Assembly: GCA_043823825.1 (NCBI GenBank)
Contig: JBDRTU010000062.1
Location: 1-14,403, forward strand
Origin: JBDRTU01 sp043823825
GTDB taxonomy: Bacteria; Patescibacteriota; Patescibacteriia; Veblenbacterales; UBA10138
Reading direction: 5' to 3'
Length of the DNA: 14,403 nucleotides
A model generated the notes under the pieces. The model saw nothing but the letters and a program-made list of their open reading frames with translations. It made no database searches and was not told the DNA's origin. Shown here in pieces: positions 1 to 5,906 of the stretch. Every line of letters starts with the position of its first letter. The first letter of the stretch is position 1. The position numbers were made by a program, and so were the translations under genes.

Positions 1-471
1 ACCTATTGCTATTATAACTAGCACTCGCCAAAGAATTGAAAGTAGCTTTTTCACAAAATAAGTATATTAATAATCACTATTTAATTGTATCACTTTAAGG
101 TTCAGTCCTCTATTAACTATACCTACCTCCCCAGTGTTGCTGGCGGTTGGCAACCTCCGCCTTAGCCAGTTGGCGAATGACGGAATAGGGTGGTTATTGT
201 ATTTTGTAAATCACCCATTACACCGAGTGTTTATTAATTAATAATATCGCAAACTCCAATAACCACTTTTGTCCCGATCGGGACAAAAGTGGTTTAGCGC
301 GTTACGTTCGTGTGTTTGTGTAAAGGAGTAGTTTTTAGTAACTTTAACTACCACGCGAATACGGAGTAGTTTTTGGATATTGACTTTTTTACTATACAGG
401 ATTAAGGTTTAGGTAAATAATTAAACGCCAAAATATCTAAAACAAAAACAGTTTTTTGAAAGGATAAATTT
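1..471. other. Gene-free region with palindrome and short repeats
   Basis: I find no convincing gene here. The stretch holds a perfect 34-base palindrome at 261-294, listed separately, and a 10-base inverted repeat whose arms are 190-199 (gtggttattg) and 257-266 (caataaccac). The second arm overlaps the left edge of the palindrome, so the two structures would exclude each other in RNA. A 12-base direct repeat ggagtagttttt occurs at 325-336 and 363-374. A GC-rich fragment at 142-176 contains a ccgcc...ggcg pattern that looks like a decayed small repeat. On the minus strand, TATAAT (11-16) lies 19 bases from TTTCAA (36-41); this could be a weak promoter for a leftward gene beyond the window edge. 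On the plus strand, TTGACT (380-385) lies upstream of the 472 gene, but its matching -10 (TAAGGT, 403-408) is poor. Confidence 0.6.
261..294. repeat. Perfect 34-base palindrome
   Basis: The left 17 bases (aaccacttttgtcccga) are the exact reverse complement of the right 17, with no unpaired centre. The symmetry breaks on both sides at 260 and 295. The centre is cccgatcggg. As RNA it would form a 15-pair hairpin with a gatc loop. The bases that follow on the plus strand (tttagcgc) give only a short T run, so it is a poor intrinsic terminator in that direction; on the minus strand the following bases are ttattgg, also poor. It could be a protein-binding operator, a small palindromic repeat or a transcript-end structure. 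Function is unknown. Confidence 0.85.
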
Positions 472-831
472 ATGAATAGGAACATTATATTAATCGCTGT
501 AGCTGCTGTTGTGTTGATAATTCTACTAATATCGCAAATTGATTTTCCGCAAGCAGCTGCTGCCCCTCCCATGCCAGATCAAAAACAAAAGCTCACCTTA
601 GCGATTTTCGGTGAAGAATATTATAATATTCACACCGCCACAAATACTCACTGGTTACAATCGCGGGTTGTTGGTATTAAGTATGATAACAAACTTATAG
701 GTGATCCAGATGTCGTATTTGAATGGATAAAAGGCCGGAAGGACAACATAGATGATTACTATCCAAAATATGTTCTGCTTGTTTTCCGAGACATTGAACA
801 AAGAAATCAGTTCCTTTTAACAACACATTAA
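472..831 (+). CDS. Small membrane-anchored or secreted protein, unknown function
   Basis: This 119-residue protein is the only plus-strand gene I accept. The ATG is preceded by AAAGGA seven bases upstream, and a clear terminator follows at 886-916, so it looks like a single-gene transcript. Residues 5-22 form a strongly hydrophobic helix directly after MNRN, followed by IDFPQAAAAPP. It is therefore either anchored by one N-terminal helix or released by signal peptidase near the AAAA stretch (about residues 28-31). The remaining roughly 85 residues have no cysteine and are rich in aromatic and charged residues (GEEYYNIH, VVFEWIKGRKDNIDDYYPKYVLLVF), as expected of a small folded domain outside the membrane. 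I do not recognise a family. It points away from the rest of the window and shares no operon with its neighbours. The coding call is fairly safe; the function is open. Confidence 0.75.
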   Translation: MNRNIILIAVAAVVLIILLISQIDFPQAAAAPPMPDQKQKLTLAIFGEEYYNIHTATNTHWLQSRVVGIKYDNKLIGDPDVVFEWIKGRKDNIDDYYPKYVLLVFRDIEQRNQFLLTTH

Positions 832-885
832 TGCATAACCAATTTGTGCCTATGGGTCAATGAAATGAGATCTATACAGTGGCAC

Positions 886-916
886 AAGGGGTGAGAAAAT
901 TTCCTCACCCTTTTTA
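886..916 (+). terminator. Intrinsic terminator of the 472-831 gene
   Basis: The stem gggtgag (889-895) pairs with ctcaccc (904-910). It extends outward by a G-T pair (888/911) and A-T pairs (887/912, 886/913), has an 8-base loop, and is followed by TTTTTATATT. A second 7-base stem, ttgtgcc (844-850) with ggcacaa (881-887), overlaps the base of this hairpin and could compete with it. Confidence 0.8.
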
Positions 917-989
917 TATTAAAAAAAGTAAACTGATTCCAGAATTTTAACCACCTCTGCCTGTCGGCGGATAAGTGTAGTTTTGATAA

Positions 990-1018
990 TAAAAAAGCCA
1001 GTTGTTTGGAACAACTGG
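990..1018 (-). terminator. Intrinsic terminator of the small gene at 1042
   Basis: Read on the minus strand, a perfect 9-base stem ccagttgtt/aacaactgg (arms 1018-1010 and 1006-998) closes a 3-base loop and is followed by GCTTTTTTATTATC. It lies about 25 bases beyond the stop codon of the small minus-strand gene at 1042-1236. This is one of the cleanest terminators in the window. Confidence 0.85.
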
Positions 1019-1041
1019 AAAATCCGATATAATGTTGTTGG

Positions 1042-1236
1042 TTAGTAGTCTGTATTGCAGTTACCGTTTCTATCGACCCCTGTGACGATGTGCAGGTCAA
1101 CTGGCTTCAGACCTTTATCCAGATGTGTGACGATGTCAACATGATCTTTCTTGTGCTGAATTTGCGTCAGCGAATCTTTTGAACCGATATTGAATGTCTG
1201 TCCTGGATTGATGGATTTAATATCGTTACTGTTCAA
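1042..1236 (-). CDS. Small hydrophilic protein, unknown function
   Basis: A short gene of 64 codons. I place the start at TTG (1236-1234) because a near-perfect Shine-Dalgarno, AAAGGAGG, ends 8 bases before it. A GTG nine bases further upstream (1245) is in frame but lies inside that Shine-Dalgarno. The gene has its own near-consensus promoter (1291-1319) and its own terminator (990-1018), which is why I accept it despite its size and lack of a known family. The protein has no signal peptide or membrane helix and is rich in Asp, Asn, Lys and His. It holds a faint internal repeat, DIVTHLDKG against HIVTGVDRNG, with one Cys near the C-terminus (NGNCNTDY). It is probably cytoplasmic and well expressed. 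I do not recognise the family and propose no function. Confidence 0.7.
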   Translation of the reverse strand: MNSNDIKSINPGQTFNIGSKDSLTQIQHKKDHVDIVTHLDKGLKPVDLHIVTGVDRNGNCNTDY

Positions 1237-1290
1237 TGTACTCACCTCCTTTACTTTTTTGGTTTTATAGTGTGTTTTTATCTTAAGTAC

Positions 1291-1319
1291 ATTATATTAT
1301 TAATAATTGAAACCGTCAA
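1291..1319 (-). promoter_or_regulatory. Near-consensus sigma-70 promoter of the small gene
   Basis: On the minus strand TTGACG (1319-1314) and TATAAT (1296-1291) are separated by exactly 17 bases, an almost ideal housekeeping promoter. The -35 box includes the TGA stop codon of lgt (1318-1316), so the small gene's promoter is packed onto the end of lgt. Transcription would begin near 1284, leaving a leader of about 48 bases before the Shine-Dalgarno and start. Confidence 0.8.
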
Positions 1320-2116
1320 TGGATAGGAGATGGTTTTTTCTTAAAGTATAATTTAGTTAGTAAAACCAAACTAACAAATAATAAGGTCAGGGATAGTAGA
1401 AGGCCACTGCGTAGTCTCCAAATTAGCAACTGTTCATCAACCCTGATAAATTCAAGCGTAAGGCGTACCAATGACGCCGCTGATAAATAAACTAAAAAGA
1501 TGGTACCTGATTTTATTTTGTCTTTGGCAAGCCACCTTAGCAGAAAAAAGATTGCGAACAAAACCAGTGACTCGTATAAAAAAACCGGGTGAAAAAATTC
1601 TGATGCTATGTATACTGCAGGACGATAAACTGGTTCAATATAAATTCCCCAAGGAAGAGTAGTGGGCGCGCCAAACAATTCTTGATTAAAATAATTTCCC
1701 CAACGCCCCACCGCTTGCCCTAAAACCACAGCTGGGGTAAAAATATCTAACATTTGCCAAAGAGAATCTTTACGCTTTTTGGCATACCACCATAAAACCA
1801 GGAAGCCACCTAAGAGGCCCCCGTGAATTGCCAAACCACCCTGCCAAATTTGGGGAATCAAAATTAAATTATCCTTAAAATAATCCCACTCAAATAAAAA
1901 AACATCAACTAGCCGTGCACCAACAAAACCGGCTAACACTATCCATAATACTAATTGTTCAAACCGTTTTACCTCCCTGCCTGACCGCTGCCATAGTTTA
2001 TAGGCAACAAAATACCCAACCAATACGCCCAGGGCAACTAATAAACCATACCAGTGAAGCGCCACTGGCCCGAGTTGTAAAAAAATTGGTGATGGAGTAA
2101 AAGTTTGAAAAAACAT
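1316..2116 (-). CDS. lgt: Prolipoprotein diacylglyceryl transferase
   Basis: Lgt moves a diacylglyceryl group from phosphatidylglycerol to the lipobox cysteine of prolipoproteins in the cytoplasmic membrane, the first step of lipoprotein maturation. The 266 residues are a normal length and about seven membrane helices can be seen. Family landmarks are present: ALHWYGLL near residues 19-26, IHGG at 97-100 with the conserved His98, the signature GRWGNYFNQE at 137-146 with its invariant Arg, Asn and Glu, HPVFLYES at 176-183, and RLTLEFIR at 218-225. The start ATG at 2116 has no obvious Shine-Dalgarno. The gene lies 88 bases downstream of a DsbA-like gene and probably belongs to the same envelope-maturation transcript. 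I see no terminator of its own; readthrough would run into the small gene and end at 990-1018. A GC-rich tract at about 1970-1990 encodes the RSGRE loop and resembles small repeats elsewhere in the window. Confidence 0.97.
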   Translation of the reverse strand: MFFQTFTPSPIFLQLGPVALHWYGLLVALGVLVGYFVAYKLWQRSGREVKRFEQLVLWIVLAGFVGARLVDVFLFEWDYFKDNLILIPQIWQGGLAIHGGLLGGFLVLWWYAKKRKDSLWQMLDIFTPAVVLGQAVGRWGNYFNQELFGAPTTLPWGIYIEPVYRPAVYIASEFFHPVFLYESLVLFAIFFLLRWLAKDKIKSGTIFLVYLSAASLVRLTLEFIRVDEQLLIWRLRSGLLLSLTLLFVSLVLLTKLYFKKKPSPIH

Positions 2117-2138
2117 AAAGTAATCAGAATTTGGAATT

Positions 2139-2181
2139 AAGAATAAAGAATCATGAATATTTTATTCTTGATTCGTGATTC
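2139..2181. repeat. Interleaved inverted repeats between lgt and the DsbA-like gene
   Basis: Two inverted repeats are interlaced. The first is aagaataaa (2139-2147) with tttattctt (2161-2169). The second is gaatcatgaat (2148-2158) with attcgtgattc (2171-2181), which has one mismatch. The order A-B-A'-B' can be drawn as a pseudoknot in RNA, but the sequence is AT-rich and may simply be remains of repeated short palindromes. No T run follows on the minus strand that would make it a good terminator. Confidence 0.55.
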
Positions 2182-2204
2182 AGTATTCAAATTTCATCTT
2201 AACC

Positions 2205-2810
2205 TTACCCGCCAACCAACTTAGCCTGAATAATATCTTTTAATTTTATCCAATCCTTTACTTGTTCACCATTAACAAAAAAACTCGGAGTGCTGCGAAC
2301 GTTACGCCTATCCCCTTCTTTCATATCCTCTCTTACTAAATCATTCTTGGCTCTTGATTTAAGACAAGCAGTAAAACTCTCCACATCCAATTCTAAATCT
2401 CCGGCATAACCAATTAGCTCATTCTGGCTAAACTTTGGCTGGTTAGCAAACAAGGTATCATGATACTCCCAAAATTTACCCTGATCATTGGCGCATTCAG
2501 AAGCCATAGCAGCACGTAGGGCATAAGGATGAATAGTAGTAAGGGGAAAATGCTTGTAATAAAAAGCTATCTGGTCGCCAAAAGCGGCTACCACTTCTTT
2601 AGAAGCCAATCCAGCAGACTTACAAGCCGGGCATTGGAAATCGGAAAATTCCTCTATAACAATACCAGCGCTGGCATTGCCCAACACTGGTCTTGGTGAA
2701 TCAATGTCGGGATATTCTGGTAAATTGGCTCGTTGCCAAATCACTAAGGCAATAATAGCAACTACTGCTAGGCCGCCAATTAGCCAACTAATTTTCCCTA
2801 CCCGTCGCAT
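2205..2810 (-). CDS. Membrane-anchored DsbA-like thiol oxidoreductase (CPAC)
   Basis: A thioredoxin-fold protein of the DsbA / Thioredoxin_4 type, expected to form or rearrange disulfides in exported proteins. Of 201 residues, about 9-25 form one N-terminal membrane anchor, so the catalytic domain faces outward. The active site is FSDFQCPACKSA with CPAC at residues 60-63, and the cis-proline loop is STPSFFVNG with Pro175. The helical insert between them (HPYALRAAMASECANDQGKFWEYHD) is typical of the DsbA branch. It starts only three bases after the stop of the preceding DsbA-like gene and has no clear Shine-Dalgarno, so translation is probably coupled. Its central dipeptide (Pro-Ala) differs from the Pro-Phe of its two neighbours, which may shift its redox potential. 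The exact substrate and the direction of the reaction (oxidase or isomerase) cannot be told from sequence. Confidence 0.92.
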   Translation of the reverse strand: MRRVGKISWLIGGLAVVAIIALVIWQRANLPEYPDIDSPRPVLGNASAGIVIEEFSDFQCPACKSAGLASKEVVAAFGDQIAFYYKHFPLTTIHPYALRAAMASECANDQGKFWEYHDTLFANQPKFSQNELIGYAGDLELDVESFTACLKSRAKNDLVREDMKEGDRRNVRSTPSFFVNGEQVKDWIKLKDIIQAKLVGG

Positions 2811-2813
2811 GTA

Positions 2814-3563
2814 TTAGAGTTCACTTAATGCTTGATCCACCACTGCCTTTAATTGCTCATAAGGCACTGCTCCTTCTACTACTCGTCCATTAATAAAAGT
2901 AGTTGGAGTTCCACCTACACCATAATTACTACCCTCTAGAAGATCGTTTTGCACTTTGGCAGTAAACTCGCCGCTGTCCAAGCACTGGGTAAACTCGCTT
3001 TCAGAAACGCCTATTTCTTTAGCTAAAGGTGCTAGAGCAGTTAAGGCAAAACCAGTGCCATTAGCGGTTGTGCGTTCATAGATTTTATCTGTAAACTCCC
3101 AAAACTTATCTGCTCCGCCTAATTTACCAACGCACTCAGCAGCTTCTGCTTCTTTTTGGGCATTCGCGTGAAAACCCAAAGGATAATGACGATAAACCCA
3201 GTTTACCTGGCCTGCATACTCCTGCATTATTCTTAAAACCGAGGTATGAAAGCGCTGACAAAACGGGCATTCAAAATCAGAATACTCAATTAAAGTAACT
3301 GGGGCATCTGCTGACCCGCGGATATAATCATTGTCTTTAAGCGTTACAGTGGTTGAATCAACAGGGGGAGTGGTATCTTTTCCGTCCGTAACTACTTTGT
3401 CACCACTGTTTTTAGCAGAATCAAAAGAAATTCCAGTAGTAGAAGTAAGCGCCCAACCTACTAGACTTACTACGGCCACACCTGTTACTAAACCTAAAAT
3501 AAAGGTTAATTTAGGTGAAGCGCCATCAAACATACTTACCTTATTGGATGATAAATCAGACAT
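2814..3563 (-). CDS. Membrane-anchored DsbA-like thiol oxidoreductase (CPFC)
   Basis: The middle one of three DsbA-like genes, 249 residues. It has a cytoplasmic N-terminus, one membrane helix (about 19-40), and a linker of some 45 residues rich in Thr, Asp and Lys. The thioredoxin/DsbA domain follows, with YSDFECPFCQRF (CPFC at 99-102) and the cis-proline loop GGTPTTFINGR (Pro220). It should act on exported proteins at the outer face of the membrane. A near-consensus promoter lies upstream at 3600-3628, giving a leader of about 30 bases. The first ATG (3563) has little Shine-Dalgarno; an in-frame ATG at 3533 (residue 11) is preceded by AAGG at five bases and could be the true start. The next gene begins three bases after its stop, so the two are surely co-transcribed. 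No dsbB or VKOR-type partner that would re-oxidise it is visible in the window. Confidence 0.92.
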   Translation of the reverse strand: MSDLSSNKVSMFDGASPKLTFILGLVTGVAVVSLVGWALTSTTGISFDSAKNSGDKVVTDGKDTTPPVDSTTVTLKDNDYIRGSADAPVTLIEYSDFECPFCQRFHTSVLRIMQEYAGQVNWVYRHYPLGFHANAQKEAEAAECVGKLGGADKFWEFTDKIYERTTANGTGFALTALAPLAKEIGVSESEFTQCLDSGEFTAKVQNDLLEGSNYGVGGTPTTFINGRVVEGAVPYEQLKAVVDQALSEL

Positions 3564-3599
3564 AAAATCTTAAATTAATTAATAATAAAACGTATCAGC

Positions 3600-3628
3600 A
3601 GTATAACACTCTTGCCTACCAGTGTCTA
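3600..3628 (-). promoter_or_regulatory. Probable promoter of the two DsbA-like genes and lgt
   Basis: On the minus strand TAGACA (3628-3623) and TATACT (3605-3600) are separated by 17 bases, each matching five of six consensus positions. The predicted start of transcription, near 3593, is about 30 bases before the ATG at 3563. This supports separate expression of the DsbA-like pair (plus lgt) from the DsbA-like gene at 3714-4430. Confidence 0.65.
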
Positions 3629-3713
3629 TGCTTTAAGGTAACTGCCGACCAGTTTTAACTCTAAATGGCGACCTTCAGTTCCAGCCCAAGTTGATGACTT
3701 ACTTGATTGGCAC

Positions 3714-4430
3714 TTACTCATTAAATTTTCTAGCTACCTCGCTGCTTATTATTTTTACCCAAAGATCATAAGGCACTGCTCCTTCTACACGTTGATTATT
3801 AACAAAAAAAGTTGGCGTACCCTTTACTCCCGCCTGGATACCGGCCTCAAAATCTTCTTCAATTTCCAAACTAATTTGAGGTGAACTAAGGCAAGTAGAA
3901 AATTGATTTTGATCTAATCCTAAAGTTGAAGCTAAGCTGTTATATAAATCAGAACCTAATTGGTCTTGTAGCTGGTAAAGTTGATCATGATACTCCCAAA
4001 ATTTATCCTGCTTTAAAGCGCAATTAGCCGCCACTGCTGCTGGAAATGCCTCGGTATGAATGGAGCTTACAGGAAAATCTCGATAGATTAATCTAACAGC
4101 ATCGGGATATTCCTGGAGCAATTGGTGAAGAATAAATGATTCTTGCTGGCAAAAAGGGCATTGGAAATCACCAAATTCCACAATTACTACTGGTGCGGAG
4201 GGCGAACCTTGGGCCGGATCGTCCGAAGTGGCAAGATTTACTTTTCCCACCTCACCTGCTTGATTGCCTGGTAGACTAGTAAAACGACTCTCGGGTAAAG
4301 ATTTGCCAGTAAATAAATCCAACGCCGCAGGTATACCAAACCAAAGAATCAGGACAATAGCTCCCACTAAAACCCAGGGTCGGCGGTACCATTTAGGTTT
4401 GGTTATTAATTCCGATGGCTGTTCTAGCAT
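3714..4430 (-). CDS. Membrane-anchored DsbA-like thiol oxidoreductase (CPFC)
   Basis: The first DsbA-like gene in transcription order, 238 residues. The N-terminus is positively charged (KPKWYRR), a membrane helix spans about 18-36, and a short linker leads to the thioredoxin/DsbA domain with EFGDFQCPFCQQE (CPFC at 91-94) and the cis-proline loop GTPTFFVNN (Pro206). The start ATG has a good Shine-Dalgarno, AGAGGA, eight bases upstream. The tail RVEGAVPYDLW closely matches RVVEGAVPYEQL of the next gene, so these two are the closer pair and the CPAC protein is the more diverged one. A gap of 150 bases with a promoter separates it from that next gene. Function is disulfide formation in exported proteins by family membership; substrates are unknown, but the cysteine-paired pilins encoded nearby are reasonable candidates (inference). 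Confidence 0.92.
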   Translation of the reverse strand: MLEQPSELITKPKWYRRPWVLVGAIVLILWFGIPAALDLFTGKSLPESRFTSLPGNQAGEVGKVNLATSDDPAQGSPSAPVVIVEFGDFQCPFCQQESFILHQLLQEYPDAVRLIYRDFPVSSIHTEAFPAAVAANCALKQDKFWEYHDQLYQLQDQLGSDLYNSLASTLGLDQNQFSTCLSSPQISLEIEEDFEAGIQAGVKGTPTFFVNNQRVEGAVPYDLWVKIISSEVARKFNE

Positions 4431-4549
4431 AGTTTAATCCTCTTAATCCTCAAGTAATTAATTATCTTTAACCCACTTCTTAATATTACCGCATTAACAT
4501 AAAATTAACCAACTATTCAACACTAAGATTAAAGCGGTCAGTCTGTTTA

Positions 4550-5326
4550 TTATTTTTTCTGCCACTCACTATTGATTCGATCAACCTCTGTTAATAAGCT
4601 AAAAGGCACTTTCATTGCCTCAGCCAAACTGATAATAGTTTTAATGTCTTTTGGTAAACACTTACCGCCATAGCCTCGCTCGCGCCCATGAGCCACTGCT
4701 AAATGACTAGGGCCAATCCGCTCGTCAGCGCCAACCAGCTTTCGCACCACCCGGTAATCTGCTCCTAATGCCTGACACAGATCATAAAACTGATTGGCTA
4801 ACATAACTTTAGTGGCCAAAAAAGCATTGCCAAAATATTTAATAACTTCGGCTTCAGTAGAGGTAACTATTTTTTGTATCTTAGCTGGCGGCAACAGGCT
4901 CATTAATTGGGAAGCGACTCGGCGACTAGCTTTGGTGTAACCAACGATCTGCCGTTCAGGATTTATCATATCTTCAACAGCCGAGTCCTCGCGTAAAAAC
5001 TCGGGATTCATCAATAACTGATGCTGAGGGTACATGGCTTGCAAGCGCTCTGTAGTTCCGGGTAAAACAGTACTTTTTATAACTACTACTTTTGGATCAA
5101 CTAACAATCCTACTGCTTCCTCAATTGCCGAACTATCAAAACCTTTACCTGACACAAAAGGGGTGGGCACGCAAATAAAAACAATTTCCGCACGATTTAC
5201 TTCGGCCGGAGATCCTAACTTTTTTAGAGTATCATAAAGCACTATTTGTTCAGTGCGCTTCTTAAAATACTCAGATAGCGCTCCGCCCACTGTTCCCACC
5301 CCTATAATACCGACTAGTGAGAACAT
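4550..5326 (-). CDS. Short UDP-glucose/GDP-mannose dehydrogenase-family protein
   Basis: Belongs to the NAD-dependent nucleotide-sugar 6-dehydrogenases that oxidise UDP-glucose, UDP-ManNAc or GDP-mannose to the uronic acid for surface polysaccharides. Visible marks are the Rossmann glycines GVGTVGG (9-15), CVPTP (52-56), STVLPGTT (85-92), MNPEFLRE (106-113), EAEVIKYFGNAFLATK (158-173) with the likely catalytic Lys163 and Asn167, and GYGGKCLPKD (218-227) with the nucleophile Cys223. At 258 residues it is far below the usual 400-450. It stops just after the central domain and lacks the C-terminal UDP-binding domain; the N-terminal NAD domain is also compressed between YD (31-32) and CVPTP. The next 119 bases hold no lost C-terminal piece, so this is not a simple frameshift. 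The ATG follows the DedA stop by two bases, implying coupled translation. Substrate cannot be assigned. Confidence 0.88.
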   Translation of the reverse strand: MFSLVGIIGVGTVGGALSEYFKKRTEQIVLYDTLKKLGSPAEVNRAEIVFICVPTPFVSGKGFDSSAIEEAVGLLVDPKVVVIKSTVLPGTTERLQAMYPQHQLLMNPEFLREDSAVEDMINPERQIVGYTKASRRVASQLMSLLPPAKIQKIVTSTEAEVIKYFGNAFLATKVMLANQFYDLCQALGADYRVVRKLVGADERIGPSHLAVAHGRERGYGGKCLPKDIKTIISLAEAMKVPFSLLTEVDRINSEWQKK

Positions 5327-5328
5327 AG

Positions 5329-5901
5329 TCAGATCACCTTGCTCAATTTTCTTCTAGTAGCCAAGTGCAATATTATTAACACTACCGCCACAACAAAAAT
5401 GGCAACGGTCACATCCTTGATCACATCGTTGAGTAATAAGAAACTGTGACCCAATATCCGCCCCAACCAAACAAACAAAATTGACCATAACAACCCGGCA
5501 GATATGTCAACTTTTAAAAATTCTTTAAAATTCATACGCGCCATACCAGCAATAATAATGGAAGAATGACCAAAAGAATAAATGAATTTGGCAATAAACA
5601 AGGTTTTCTTTCCATTCTCTATGAAGTGCTGCTCTAAAGCTTGCAAACGCGAACGTTTCAACCAAATAAATTTACCAAATTTATTAAGCAGTGGGCGCCC
5701 CCAACGCAAACCAATGTAATACCAGATGATATCGCCTATCACTACCCCTACAAAAGTAACGGCCATACTGATAAACACATTTAAAGTGCCTAAGGAAGTA
5801 AGCCAACCAGCTGCTAAAGGAAAAAGTTCGCCCTCCACTACGACCCCTAAGAACAAAACAATATAACCGTAAGCGGAAATTAATTCAGTAATACCGTTCA
5901 T
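5329..5901 (-). CDS. DedA/VTT-family membrane protein
   Basis: A 190-residue integral membrane protein of the DedA (SNARE-associated / VTT) family, whose members act as proton-dependent transporters or scramblases for undecaprenyl phosphate and phospholipids. It begins with the re-entrant-helix region YGYIVLFLGVVVEGELFPLAAG (residues 11-32), followed by GDIIWYYIGLRWGRP (56-70), an amphipathic stretch with KRSRLQALEQHF, then AKFIYSFGHSSIIIAGMARM (104-123) and two C-terminal helices. In many members the second re-entrant segment reads GRFIPxxR; here it is AKFIYSFG, so the usual arginine is replaced by lysine and the proline is missing. It starts five bases after gatA and ends two bases before the sugar dehydrogenase. 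Membership in a cell-surface polysaccharide or lipid-carrier pathway with that dehydrogenase is plausible but inferred. Confidence 0.92.
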   Translation of the reverse strand: MNGITELISAYGYIVLFLGVVVEGELFPLAAGWLTSLGTLNVFISMAVTFVGVVIGDIIWYYIGLRWGRPLLNKFGKFIWLKRSRLQALEQHFIENGKKTLFIAKFIYSFGHSSIIIAGMARMNFKEFLKVDISAGLLWSILFVWLGRILGHSFLLLNDVIKDVTVAIFVVAVVLIILHLATRRKLSKVI

Positions 5902-5906
5902 ATTAA

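Noticed and set aside
828..1100. Open frame of 90 codons on the minus strand
   Set aside because: It runs through the small gene's 3' end, both terminators and the intergenic space, starts without a ribosome site, and its protein looks unstructured. The terminators explain the region better.
1471..1662. Plus-strand frame opposite lgt
   Set aside because: Antisense to a fully conserved lgt with no start signals or family resemblance.
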